A stretch of DNA of 7,733 bases from an uncultured Oscillospiraceae bacterium (lineage in GTDB: Bacteria > Bacillota > Clostridia > Oscillospirales > Oscillospiraceae), in the NCBI GenBank assembly GCA_934636045.1, contig CAKTZP010000104.1, positions 1 to 7,733 of the forward strand, given 5' to 3'. Below, piece after piece: positions 1 through 5,051 of this stretch (the stretch's first letter is position 1; every line of letters starts with the position of its first letter). A program made the position numbers and the translations under genes. The notes under the pieces were generated by a model, which searched no databases, was not told the DNA's origin, and was given only the letters and a program-made list of their open reading frames with translations.

Positions 1-278
1 TCGCCCTGCACAAGGTCGCTCTTGAGCAGCTCGCCGAACTGCGTGGCCACCGCATTGGTCGCAGCCGCGGAGGGGCTGCTGCCGACGGTGCTGCGGGAGG
101 TGACGGCAAAGGTCGCGGAGCTGGTATAGCTCGGCTTAATGGCAAAGGTCAGAAGCAGCGAGACGAGCATCGCGCCCGTCAGCGCCGCGAGGACGACCAG
201 ACCGAAATGACGCAGGACGAACCGGCAGATGCACGCGGGGTCAAAGTCGCTCCAGACAAACTTTTTCTGTTCTTCCAT
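1..278 (-). CDS. Wzz/CpsC-like polysaccharide chain-length regulator, N-terminal part (runs off left edge)
   Basis: The visible 92 residues start MEEQKKFVWSDFDPACICRF, followed by a hydrophobic membrane segment at about residues 24-47 and then an extracytoplasmic stretch (KPSYTSSATFAVTSRS...) typical of the Wzz / capsular tyrosine-kinase-modulator family, where a short cytoplasmic N-terminus leads into TM1 and a 'PxYxSSATxxV' strand. Such proteins set the length of exopolysaccharide or capsule chains and, in Firmicutes, activate the partner BY-kinase. The start is well supported: AAGGAG lies 7 bases upstream and overlaps the TAA stop of the preceding gene (10-base gap), which indicates translational coupling. 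Its position as the third gene after a CpsB-type phosphatase supports the call. The second TM segment and any kinase gene lie beyond the window, so family membership rests on the N-terminus and context only. Confidence 0.83.
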   Translation of the reverse strand, partial: MEEQKKFVWSDFDPACICRFVLRHFGLVVLAALTGAMLVSLLLTFAIKPSYTSSATFAVTSRSTVGSSPSAAATNAVATQFGELLKSDLVQG

Positions 279-288
279 GGCGCGCTCC

Positions 289-1119
289 TTACTCGACGAT
301 CACCGTCAAAATGGCGGTGTAGGTCAGGCCTTGGTCGTTGGTGTAGGAATAGCGGATGAACTGGCTGCCCGGAACGGCGGTATCGACTGCGCCGTCAACG
401 GTGAGCTGCGCGGGCTTGACGGCGCTGCCCTTGGACGAGCTGCGCGCCGCTGCGACATAGTCGCGCAGGGCGTCTGCGGGGAAGTCCTCGCCCTCCTTGA
501 CGTAAATCAGATAGTCCGAAAGCTCGATGACCGGGTGCTGCGGCGTGACGTTTTGTACCTGCACGGTGAGCCGGGCGATGGACGTGTCGCCGGAGCTGTT
601 GGTCACTTGCACGCTGATGGGATATTCGCCGGGCTGAGCGTTGGAGAGCGCGGCGGCGGAGACGCGGATGCGGCCGCTGAGGTCTCCATCGATCACGTCC
701 GTGGCCGTCAGCCGCTCAGACAGCGAGATGACGCTGCTGACATTATAGATCAGCGGCGCAGTCAGCTGAAAGCGGGGCTTGCAGTAGTCGGTGTAGTAGA
801 CTGCACGGGAATAGGTGCAGTAGTTCGACGCGGAATCAAACACGGCGTAGTGGACGATGGCGCTGTTCGCGCCGATAAGCTGCGCGCCGCGGCGGACGAT
901 GATGGCATCGGTCAGATCGCCGTCGCGGTCGTCGGTCGCAGTCAGCCCGGCGCAGAGCTCACGGTCGCCGGCGCGGACGCTGACCTCCAGCGGCTTGCCG
1001 TCGCAGACGATCTGCGGCGCGGTGCGGTCTGCCGTCAGCCAGTCGCGGACAAACACCGCGCCAAACACGGCGGAGACCACCAGAAACAAAGAAATCACGA
1101 TGATTCGTAAGGCTTTCAT
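289..1119 (-). CDS. Membrane-anchored protein with Ig-like (DUF5011-type) repeats, in capsule operon
   Basis: 276 residues. An uncleaved-looking N-terminal membrane segment (about residues 5-25, IIVISLFLVVSAVFGAVF) is followed by an all-extracytoplasmic region. Three beta-sandwich-like units can be seen: about 34-110, with the signature ATDDRDGDLTDAI at 61-73; about 116-189, with ATDVIDGDLSGRI at 139-151; and about 196-276, a diverged unit without the DGDL motif. 'TAPxI...ATDxxDGDLTxxI' is characteristic of DUF5011/Cry22-type Ig-like domains found in Gram-positive surface proteins. Four cysteines (39, 56, 101, 113) fall in or just after unit 1 and could form disulfides. The start at 1119 is chosen because its ATG overlaps the upstream phosphatase stop as ATGA and has GAGG 7 bases upstream; longer in-frame starts would run deep into the phosphatase gene. 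Sitting between CpsB and Wzz genes, it is probably an accessory factor of polysaccharide assembly, attachment or sensing. No enzymatic motif is visible and its exact role is unknown. Confidence 0.85.
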   Translation of the reverse strand: MKALRIIVISLFLVVSAVFGAVFVRDWLTADRTAPQIVCDGKPLEVSVRAGDRELCAGLTATDDRDGDLTDAIIVRRGAQLIGANSAIVHYAVFDSASNYCTYSRAVYYTDYCKPRFQLTAPLIYNVSSVISLSERLTATDVIDGDLSGRIRVSAAALSNAQPGEYPISVQVTNSSGDTSIARLTVQVQNVTPQHPVIELSDYLIYVKEGEDFPADALRDYVAAARSSSKGSAVKPAQLTVDGAVDTAVPGSQFIRYSYTNDQGLTYTAILTVIVE

Positions 1120-1865
1120 AACACTACCTCGGAGGAATCGTAGACTGGCTGGTTTTGGATGATGCGCCGGGGGTTTTCCTCCAGCAGGAGGCGCGCGTAG
1201 TCCGACGGGCAGCGCTGTGCGAGAAACGGCAGCAGCGAGGCAAAGCCGGTCGGGCGATAGACAGGGTCGTGGGCGTCGCTGGCGATGACGTGGGCAAGAC
1301 CGCGGCGCAGCAGACGCAGGGATGTGCGCTCTGCGCCGGTGCCCAACCGGCCGAGGAGGCTGCCCTTGTTGAGCTGAATCACGTAGCCGCGGGAAAACCA
1401 CACGGCCGCGAGCGCGGGCGACTCCTGCACGGCCTCGTAGCGCTCCGGATGCGCGACGACCGGGATGAGCCCGCGGCGCGCGATCGCCGCCAGCAGAGCG
1501 GAGATCTCCTCCCCGCTCTCCGAAAAGCGGAATTCGGCCAGAAGATAGCGCGAATGGTTCAGCGTGACGAGCTTCCCACTGTCGAGCAGCTGCCGCAGGT
1601 TGGAGCGGTGGGCAAACAGCTCCGCGCCGGGCAGGACGGTCAGTGGGATCCGATGCTGACGCAGCAGCGCCCGCAGCATGCCGAAGGCACGGTCATAGTC
1701 CGCGCCCGCAGCGGTCAGACGCGCGCCGCGGAGATTGCAGTGCGGCGTGGCGACGACGGTGTCGACTCCGGAGCGCAGCGCATGCTCAGCCATGGCGCAG
1801 GCGGCCTCGGCGCTCGGCGCGCCGTCGTCCACCCTGGGGATGATGTGGCAGTGCAGGTCAATCAT
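1116..1865 (-). CDS. CpsB/CapC-family (PHP-type) protein-tyrosine phosphatase
   Basis: 249 residues, the usual length for the family (about 240-260). It is a metal-dependent phosphatase of the PHP superfamily that removes phosphate from the tyrosine-rich tail of the capsule BY-kinase and so controls capsule/exopolysaccharide synthesis; it acts in the cytoplasm. The metal-ligand motifs are all present and in order: MIDLHCHIIPRVDDG (H5, H7), ATPH (H42), GAELF (E82), VAHPERY (H139, E141) and ASDAHD (D197, H199). The C-terminus has the typical NPRRIIQNQPV helix-turn (231-241). The start at 1865 is supported by GGAGG 6 bases upstream. It is the first gene of the operon, preceded by a promoter at 1932-1960, and its TGA overlaps the ATG of the next gene. 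Family assignment is very secure. Names such as cpsB, capC, wzb or ywqE are used in different organisms, so no symbol is assigned. Confidence 0.96.
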   Translation of the reverse strand: MIDLHCHIIPRVDDGAPSAEAACAMAEHALRSGVDTVVATPHCNLRGARLTAAGADYDRAFGMLRALLRQHRIPLTVLPGAELFAHRSNLRQLLDSGKLVTLNHSRYLLAEFRFSESGEEISALLAAIARRGLIPVVAHPERYEAVQESPALAAVWFSRGYVIQLNKGSLLGRLGTGAERTSLRLLRRGLAHVIASDAHDPVYRPTGFASLLPFLAQRCPSDYARLLLEENPRRIIQNQPVYDSSEVVL

Positions 1866-1931
1866 GGAAGCCCTCCGCAGGTTGGTTCGCCGTGAGACGA
1901 CGGAATAACGATTTTTAGAATGTCATAATAT

Positions 1932-1960
1932 ATCTTACCACGGAAAACGCCGGATTTCAA
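1932..1960 (-). promoter_or_regulatory. Predicted sigma-A type promoter of the capsule operon
   Basis: Read on the minus strand: TTGAAA (1955-1960) as -35, a 17-base spacer, and TAAGAT (1932-1937) as -10, followed by the AT-rich ATATTATGACA. It lies about 67 bases upstream of the CpsB-type start codon and just downstream of the terminator of the neighbouring operon, which is where a promoter is needed. The -35 matches 5 of 6 and the -10 matches 4 of 6 consensus positions with ideal spacing. A TATATT or TATTAT alternative lies slightly downstream but would have a 20-base or longer spacer. Confidence 0.6.
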
Positions 1961-2006
1961 CCGCAAATTGCCGGACTTTGGCGGAAAAACGGGGAAAAAC
2001 GGCACG

Positions 2007-2039
2007 AAAAATGCGGCGTCCGGTGACCCGGAACGCCGC
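2007..2039 (-). terminator. Intrinsic terminator of the sugar kinase / YesL operon
   Basis: On the minus strand, GCGGCGTTCCGG (2039-2028), loop GTCA, CCGGACGCCGC (2023-2013), then A and five T (2011-2007). The stem has 11 GC-rich pairs with a single bulged base, directly followed by the U-tract. It lies 17 bases after the latest candidate stop of the stub (2056) and before the capsule-operon promoter, so it separates the two same-strand operons. On the plus strand the hairpin is not followed by a T-run, so it is called for the minus strand only. Confidence 0.88.
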
Positions 2040-2060
2040 GAAAGGGGGAGAAAGGTTATT

Positions 2061-2153
2061 TTACGGTAATATACCATCGATTGGTGTATTCTGCAGCGGG
2101 AGCGAGGCGACGGTGACGGTGAGGCCGCTGCTTTGAATTGTATAAAGCGACAT
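2061..2153 (-). pseudogene. 30-codon stub resembling the N-terminus of an aldose 1-epimerase
   Basis: The frame from ATG 2153 reads MSLYTIQSSGLTVTVASL and then PLQNTPIDGILP before a TAA. The first 18 residues resemble the N-terminus of bacterial aldose 1-epimerase (galactose mutarotase-like) proteins, which typically begin '(M)LYTIENxxLTVTVSSLGAEL'; the match breaks off exactly where the conserved GAEL would come. The start has a proper ribosome site (AAGGGAG, 7 bases upstream) that overlaps the YesL stop codon, with a 12-base gap, so it was evidently the translationally coupled third gene of this operon. After the break, another frame reads AEYTNRWYITVK and stops at 2056-2058; it could be the C-terminal end of the same or another lost gene. 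Inferred to be the remnant of a gene lost by internal deletion. A genuine small peptide gene is the alternative. The resemblance is from memory of the family and the segment is short. Confidence 0.5.
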
Positions 2154-2165
2154 GACATTTCTCCC

Positions 2166-2783
2166 TTACGATAGCTTTCGGAAAATACGGTGCAGCAGCC
2201 GCGCCGCCAGCTGCGCCGAGGCGGCCATGCCGATGATCAGCCAGAACGGGAGAAGCCGGAAAAACAGTGCTGCGTTAAAATACAGGATGATCAGCGGAAG
2301 ACCGTACAGGGCAATCAGCAGCACGCTCTGCGGCAGCTTGGCGATGCCGAGGGCGACGGCGTTCTTCAGCGTTTTGGCAACGGTGTTTTCGTAATAGGCC
2401 TGCAGCGGAAACAGAAACGTCAGCGTCGGCAGGTAGAGCGACAGAATGACGACGAAGAGCACCTCAACCACGGTCTTTCCGGCGAAGTCGGTCTGTGTGA
2501 TGATGCAAAAATCGGCGTACAGCAGTCCGGCCACGGCCAGCATGACCAGCCATTGCAGCGTGGCCTTTTTGAAATTCGCGCCGAACGCGGTGAAGAACTG
2601 GCGGCAGACGTGGCTGCCCTTGCCGTCGAGGTTGTGAAACGCAACGGTATACAGCGCGGCGGCGGATGCCCCGGAGGTGACGACGGGCAGACAGCACAGA
2701 AGGAACAAAACGTTCAGCAGGATCAGATCGCCGAGGTAGATGAGCGCCCGCATCAGCGGACCGTCGTAGTCAAACAGCTTCAT
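2166..2783 (-). CDS. YesL-like (DUF624) integral membrane protein
   Basis: 205 residues, the normal size for DUF624 (about 200-220). The N-terminus MKLFDYDGPLMRALIYLGDL followed by LLNVLFLLCCLPVVTSGASA (about 22-41) is the family hallmark: a short amphipathic start, the first membrane helix, then 'PVxTxGAS' and a YxVA...L motif. About five hydrophobic segments are visible (roughly 12-36, 75-95, 104-127, 150-168, 170-193). The biochemical role of YesL proteins is not established; they are usually found in carbohydrate-uptake and degradation operons beside sugar ABC transporters and glycosidases. Here the gene starts 31 bases after the sugar kinase stop with AGGAG 9 bases before the ATG, and its stop overlaps the ribosome site of the epimerase-like stub, so it sits inside a sugar operon as expected. 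No transporter genes are visible in this window. Confidence 0.92.
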   Translation of the reverse strand: MKLFDYDGPLMRALIYLGDLILLNVLFLLCCLPVVTSGASAAALYTVAFHNLDGKGSHVCRQFFTAFGANFKKATLQWLVMLAVAGLLYADFCIITQTDFAGKTVVEVLFVVILSLYLPTLTFLFPLQAYYENTVAKTLKNAVALGIAKLPQSVLLIALYGLPLIILYFNAALFFRLLPFWLIIGMAASAQLAARLLHRIFRKLS

Positions 2784-2814
2784 GCGGGCGTTCTCCTTTG
2801 CATCAAATCATTTT

Positions 2815-4110
2815 TCAGCTTGCGGCGGCGAAGAGCGCCGCGCCGCAGGCGGCCTCCTCCTCGTTGCGCGAAAGGGTCAGGGGCAGGCCGAAGGTGCGTT
2901 CAAAGCAGCGGCGCAGATGCACGTTTTTGCGCAGACCGTTGCCGGAGCCATAGAGGACGGCGCCGGGGGCGCTCAGCGCGGCGCAGCGCAGGTACATGCC
3001 GTACAGCTCGTCGGCCATGCCCTGCATCATGCCGTACAGCAGCGAAAGCGGCGTAAAATTGTCCGCGCTGATGTTCTCAATTCTGCCGCGCAGCGCGGGG
3101 TCAGCCCGCGTGCCCTGAAACAGGGGAACAACGCGCACAGGATCGTCCGGTGCCGGCGAGCCGGACAGCAGGGCGTCCATCGCATCATAGCACGACGCGG
3201 TGGGGACGCCGAGCATGGCAGCGGTCTCGCGGAAGAAGCGCTCGAGCAACGCATAGGCGCGGCCGCCGCAGAGGCTCGAGCCGACCAGAAGGAAGCCGCC
3301 CATCGGGAACGGGCGCGTCTCCAGCCCGGGACAGGACAGATACTGCGGCACATGGACGGAAAACTGGCTGCCCGTGCCGACGTTGACGAGCATGCAGCCG
3401 GTCTGGCCGCCGGTCGCACCGAGGAAGCTCGCTTGATTGTCACCGATGGCAACATAGACGGGCAGGTCGTCCCCGCCGAGGCAGGGCGTTTCGGCCAGCT
3501 GCGGAAGAATGGCCGGGTCAATGCCGATCTTTTCCAGCGCGGCGGTGTCGAAGCAGCCGCGTGCAAGGTCAAAAAAGCCGAAGCTGGCAGCGTCGCTGGC
3601 ATCGATGCGCGGCGACGTGCGCCCGGCCAGACGCATGGCGATATAATCGTGAATGGTGCAGAAAACGGCGGCGTTTTCGGGGACAAGGCCGTTTTTTAGG
3701 TTGTAAAAATGGGTTACAAGGCCATAGCCGGTGGCGAGGGGGTAGCCGGTCTGCTCCGTCAGATAGGCGGCGTAGCTGTGCCGCTCGTCATAGGGCAAGT
3801 CGCCGCGGCCGTCCTGCCATGTGTACAGGGGACTGAGCGGCGCTCCGGCGGCGTCGAGATAGACGATGCCATGCTGCTGGCCGGTCAGGCCGATGCGCGC
3901 AACCTGCGGATAGGCGGCGCAAAGCTCCGCGACCGCCTGCTCCGCGGCGGCAGTGATCGTCTGCACGTCCTGTGCCTTCTCCCAGACCGGGCGGCCGGGG
4001 AGAAAGGCGCCGTTTTTCAGCGTTTTCGCGGCAAGCACCTTGCCGTCCTGCACGACAACCGCGCTGACGGTGGTCGTGCCGATATCCAATCCAAGTACCA
4101 TCATACCCAT
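2815..4110 (-). CDS. FGGY-family carbohydrate kinase, sedoheptulokinase-like
   Basis: 431 residues; a cytoplasmic ATP-dependent sugar kinase of the FGGY (xylulokinase/glycerol kinase) superfamily. Visible motifs: the phosphate-1 loop LDIGTTTVS (8-16), GLTGQQHGIVYLD (74-86) and PLYTWQDGRG (94-103), DASDAASFGFFD (170-181), the catalytic-base motif AIGDNQASFLGA (Asp224), NVGTGSQF (243-250), GSGNGLRKN (388-396) and the terminal EEEAACGAALFA (417-428). The 'GQQHGxxYLD...TWQDGR' pair resembles sedoheptulokinases, which make sedoheptulose 7-phosphate for the pentose phosphate pathway. The protein is somewhat shorter than animal SHPK, so the substrate is uncertain and another ketose or polyol is possible. 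ATG codons exist at 4110, 4104 and 4101; none has a recognisable Shine-Dalgarno site, and a promoter-like sequence abuts 4110, so translation may start at 4104 on a leaderless message. First gene of the operon with YesL. Confidence 0.88.
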   Translation of the reverse strand: MGMMVLGLDIGTTTVSAVVVQDGKVLAAKTLKNGAFLPGRPVWEKAQDVQTITAAAEQAVAELCAAYPQVARIGLTGQQHGIVYLDAAGAPLSPLYTWQDGRGDLPYDERHSYAAYLTEQTGYPLATGYGLVTHFYNLKNGLVPENAAVFCTIHDYIAMRLAGRTSPRIDASDAASFGFFDLARGCFDTAALEKIGIDPAILPQLAETPCLGGDDLPVYVAIGDNQASFLGATGGQTGCMLVNVGTGSQFSVHVPQYLSCPGLETRPFPMGGFLLVGSSLCGGRAYALLERFFRETAAMLGVPTASCYDAMDALLSGSPAPDDPVRVVPLFQGTRADPALRGRIENISADNFTPLSLLYGMMQGMADELYGMYLRCAALSAPGAVLYGSGNGLRKNVHLRRCFERTFGLPLTLSRNEEEAACGAALFAAAS

Positions 4111-4139
4111 AGTTTAGCAGAAAGTCGAGCCGGGGTCAA
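4111..4139 (-). promoter_or_regulatory. Promoter-like sequence touching the sugar kinase start codon
   Basis: On the minus strand TTGACC (4134-4139), a 17-base spacer, then TAAACT (4111-4116), whose last base is next to ATG 4110. The -35 matches 5 of 6 and the -10 matches 4 of 6 positions. A transcript starting 7 bases after the -10 box would begin exactly at the A of the in-frame ATG at 4104, giving a leaderless mRNA. This fits the absence of any Shine-Dalgarno site before the kinase. It also overlaps the 5' edge of a plus-strand gene remnant, so it could have arisen by chance at a rearrangement junction. Confidence 0.45.
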
Positions 4140-4347
4140 GACGCGTGATGATATCCTGCTGAATCGCGGGCGAAAGGTCAAGGAAATTGACGAACGTACC
4201 GTGGAGCACATTGCGCCGCTGATGGAGGCGCTCATCAACGCGCGCATTCTGCGCGGGCACGTGTCCGTCCTGCCGTCAGCACAGACGCCGGACATCAAAA
4301 TCCTCTCCGCTGCCGACGTTGCCTTCAGCTGCTCGCTGATGGTGTGA
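4120..4347 (+). pseudogene. 5'-truncated coding remnant, unidentified
   Basis: A plus-strand frame reads (ESRAGV)KTRDDILLNRGRKVKEIDERTVEHIAPLMEALINARIL... through ...LSAADVAFSCSLMV and ends at TGA 4345-4347. It has no start codon of its own after the kinase gene; its frame only opens further inside the antisense of the kinase. From about 4138 the amino-acid mix (acidic/basic helix with leucines and alanines, few Arg/Ser runs) and GC-rich third positions look like genuine protein, whereas the opposite-strand frames are Arg/Ser-rich or have stops. I read it as the C-terminal remainder of a gene whose 5' part was lost where the kinase operon now begins. I do not recognise the family. The left boundary is approximate, and a chance open frame cannot be excluded. 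Confidence 0.4.
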
Positions 4348-4370
4348 TTCCATTATAATTAAGTATTTCA

Positions 4371-4394
4371 CGGGCAGTCCCGGTGGGCTGCCCG
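4371..4394. repeat. Inverted repeat, possible weak terminator
   Basis: CGGGCAG (4371-4377) pairs perfectly with CTGCCCG (4388-4394). The loop TCCCGGTGGG can extend the stem by CCC/GGG with one bulged T. It lies 23 bases after the stop of the truncated plus-strand fragment, in an AT-richer spacer (ATTCCATTATAATTAAGTATTT). The downstream plus-strand sequence ATTCTTATATC is T-rich but has no clean T-run, so termination would be weak. It may be the terminator of the remnant gene. Confidence 0.45.
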
Positions 4395-4399
4395 ATTCT

Positions 4400-5020
4400 T
4401 ATATCATTTCGGAAAGAGGTTTCTATCAGCGGCTGCACTGACACGGCGTACTATGAGCGCCCGGTCTGCTTCCGGCCGTTTCTGGCCTGTGTTGACACCG
4501 AGGTGCTGGCGTTGTATTATGATCTTAAGGTGGCCTTTGATGCGGCGCATGAGATGGATACGGACGATCTGGCGCGCGTCGATCTGATCGGTCACGTGAA
4601 TGCCGCCTGCACGACGCGTGGAATCAGATGGCCTACTACGAAGAAGAATTTGAAGATATCGACAATGTGCAGTCGGTTAGACTCGTGGAGCACAACGCCC
4701 TCGGGACGGCGCTGCGCGTGGAGCGGCGCTTCCGCAGCAGCACGCTGTGCTTTACCTACCGCCTGCCTGCCGGGCGCGACGGCCTGACCATCTCCGCCGA
4801 CATCGACTGGAGGGAAACGCACGTCACGCTCAAGCTGGACTTCCCCACGGACGTCAACACGACCAAGGCGAGCTTTGACATGAGGCGGCCTACACCTTCA
4901 ACGATCCGCTCCGCGCAGTGCAGAGCGCAGGCGGCGGCGCGCTGTCCTGTGCCGGAGACAACCTACGTCAGTGCGGTCTTTGTCGACGGGAAAAGCTATC
5001 TACAGAAAAACGCCGACTGA
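4400..5020 (+). pseudogene. Decayed GH38 alpha-mannosidase (N- and C-terminal pieces, catalytic core missing)
   Basis: Three pieces in different frames follow the order of a GH38 alpha-mannosidase. Piece 1 (about 4400-4605) includes RPFLACVDTEVLALYYDLKV and AFDAAHEMDTDDLARVDLIG, like the helical stretch 'RAxLAxLDEEVxxLYYDxKVxLEAxExL' before the GH38 catalytic domain. Piece 2 (about 4607-4880) reads HDAWNQMAYYEEEFEDIDNV, SVRLVEHNALGTALRVERRF and DWRETHVTLKLDFPTDVNTT, typical of the C-terminal beta domains ('DWxExHxxLKxxFPxDV'). Piece 3 (from 4882, another frame) reads EAAYTFNDPLRAVQSAGGGA, like the late 'AxxFNxPLRAV' motif. The intact family is about 1,000 residues; only about 200 remain and the whole zinc-binding catalytic domain (HxHxD region) is absent, so no activity is possible. 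The piece-2 frame stays open to TGA 5018-5020. It lies 31 bases before the GH76 gene, so both once likely served alpha-mannan breakdown. Identification is by remembered family motifs; the junctions look like deletions. Confidence 0.75.
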
Positions 5021-5051
5021 GCGGTCGGCATGTTCTATAGGAGGTCAGAAA

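Noticed and set aside
229..1110. Plus-strand open frame across the DUF5011-type gene
   Set aside because: Asp/Gly/Val/Arg-rich, no ribosome site and no family resemblance; the minus frame has conserved DGDL motifs and coupled starts.
1862..2158. 98-codon minus-strand frame starting MSCRFIQFK at 2158
   Set aside because: It runs through the terminator and promoter with low-complexity Ser/Pro/Arg sequence; the start 5 bases further on (2153) gives the epimerase-like N-terminus with better ribosome-site spacing.
2190..3699. Overlapping plus-strand open frames opposite YesL and the sugar kinase
   Set aside because: Gln/Arg/Ala-rich shadows of two genes with clear family motifs on the minus strand.
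4354..4359. Perfect TATAAT on the plus strand in the AT-rich spacer before the GH38 remnant
   Set aside because: No -35-like hexamer at 15-19 bases upstream on either strand and no extended -10; probably only local AT richness.
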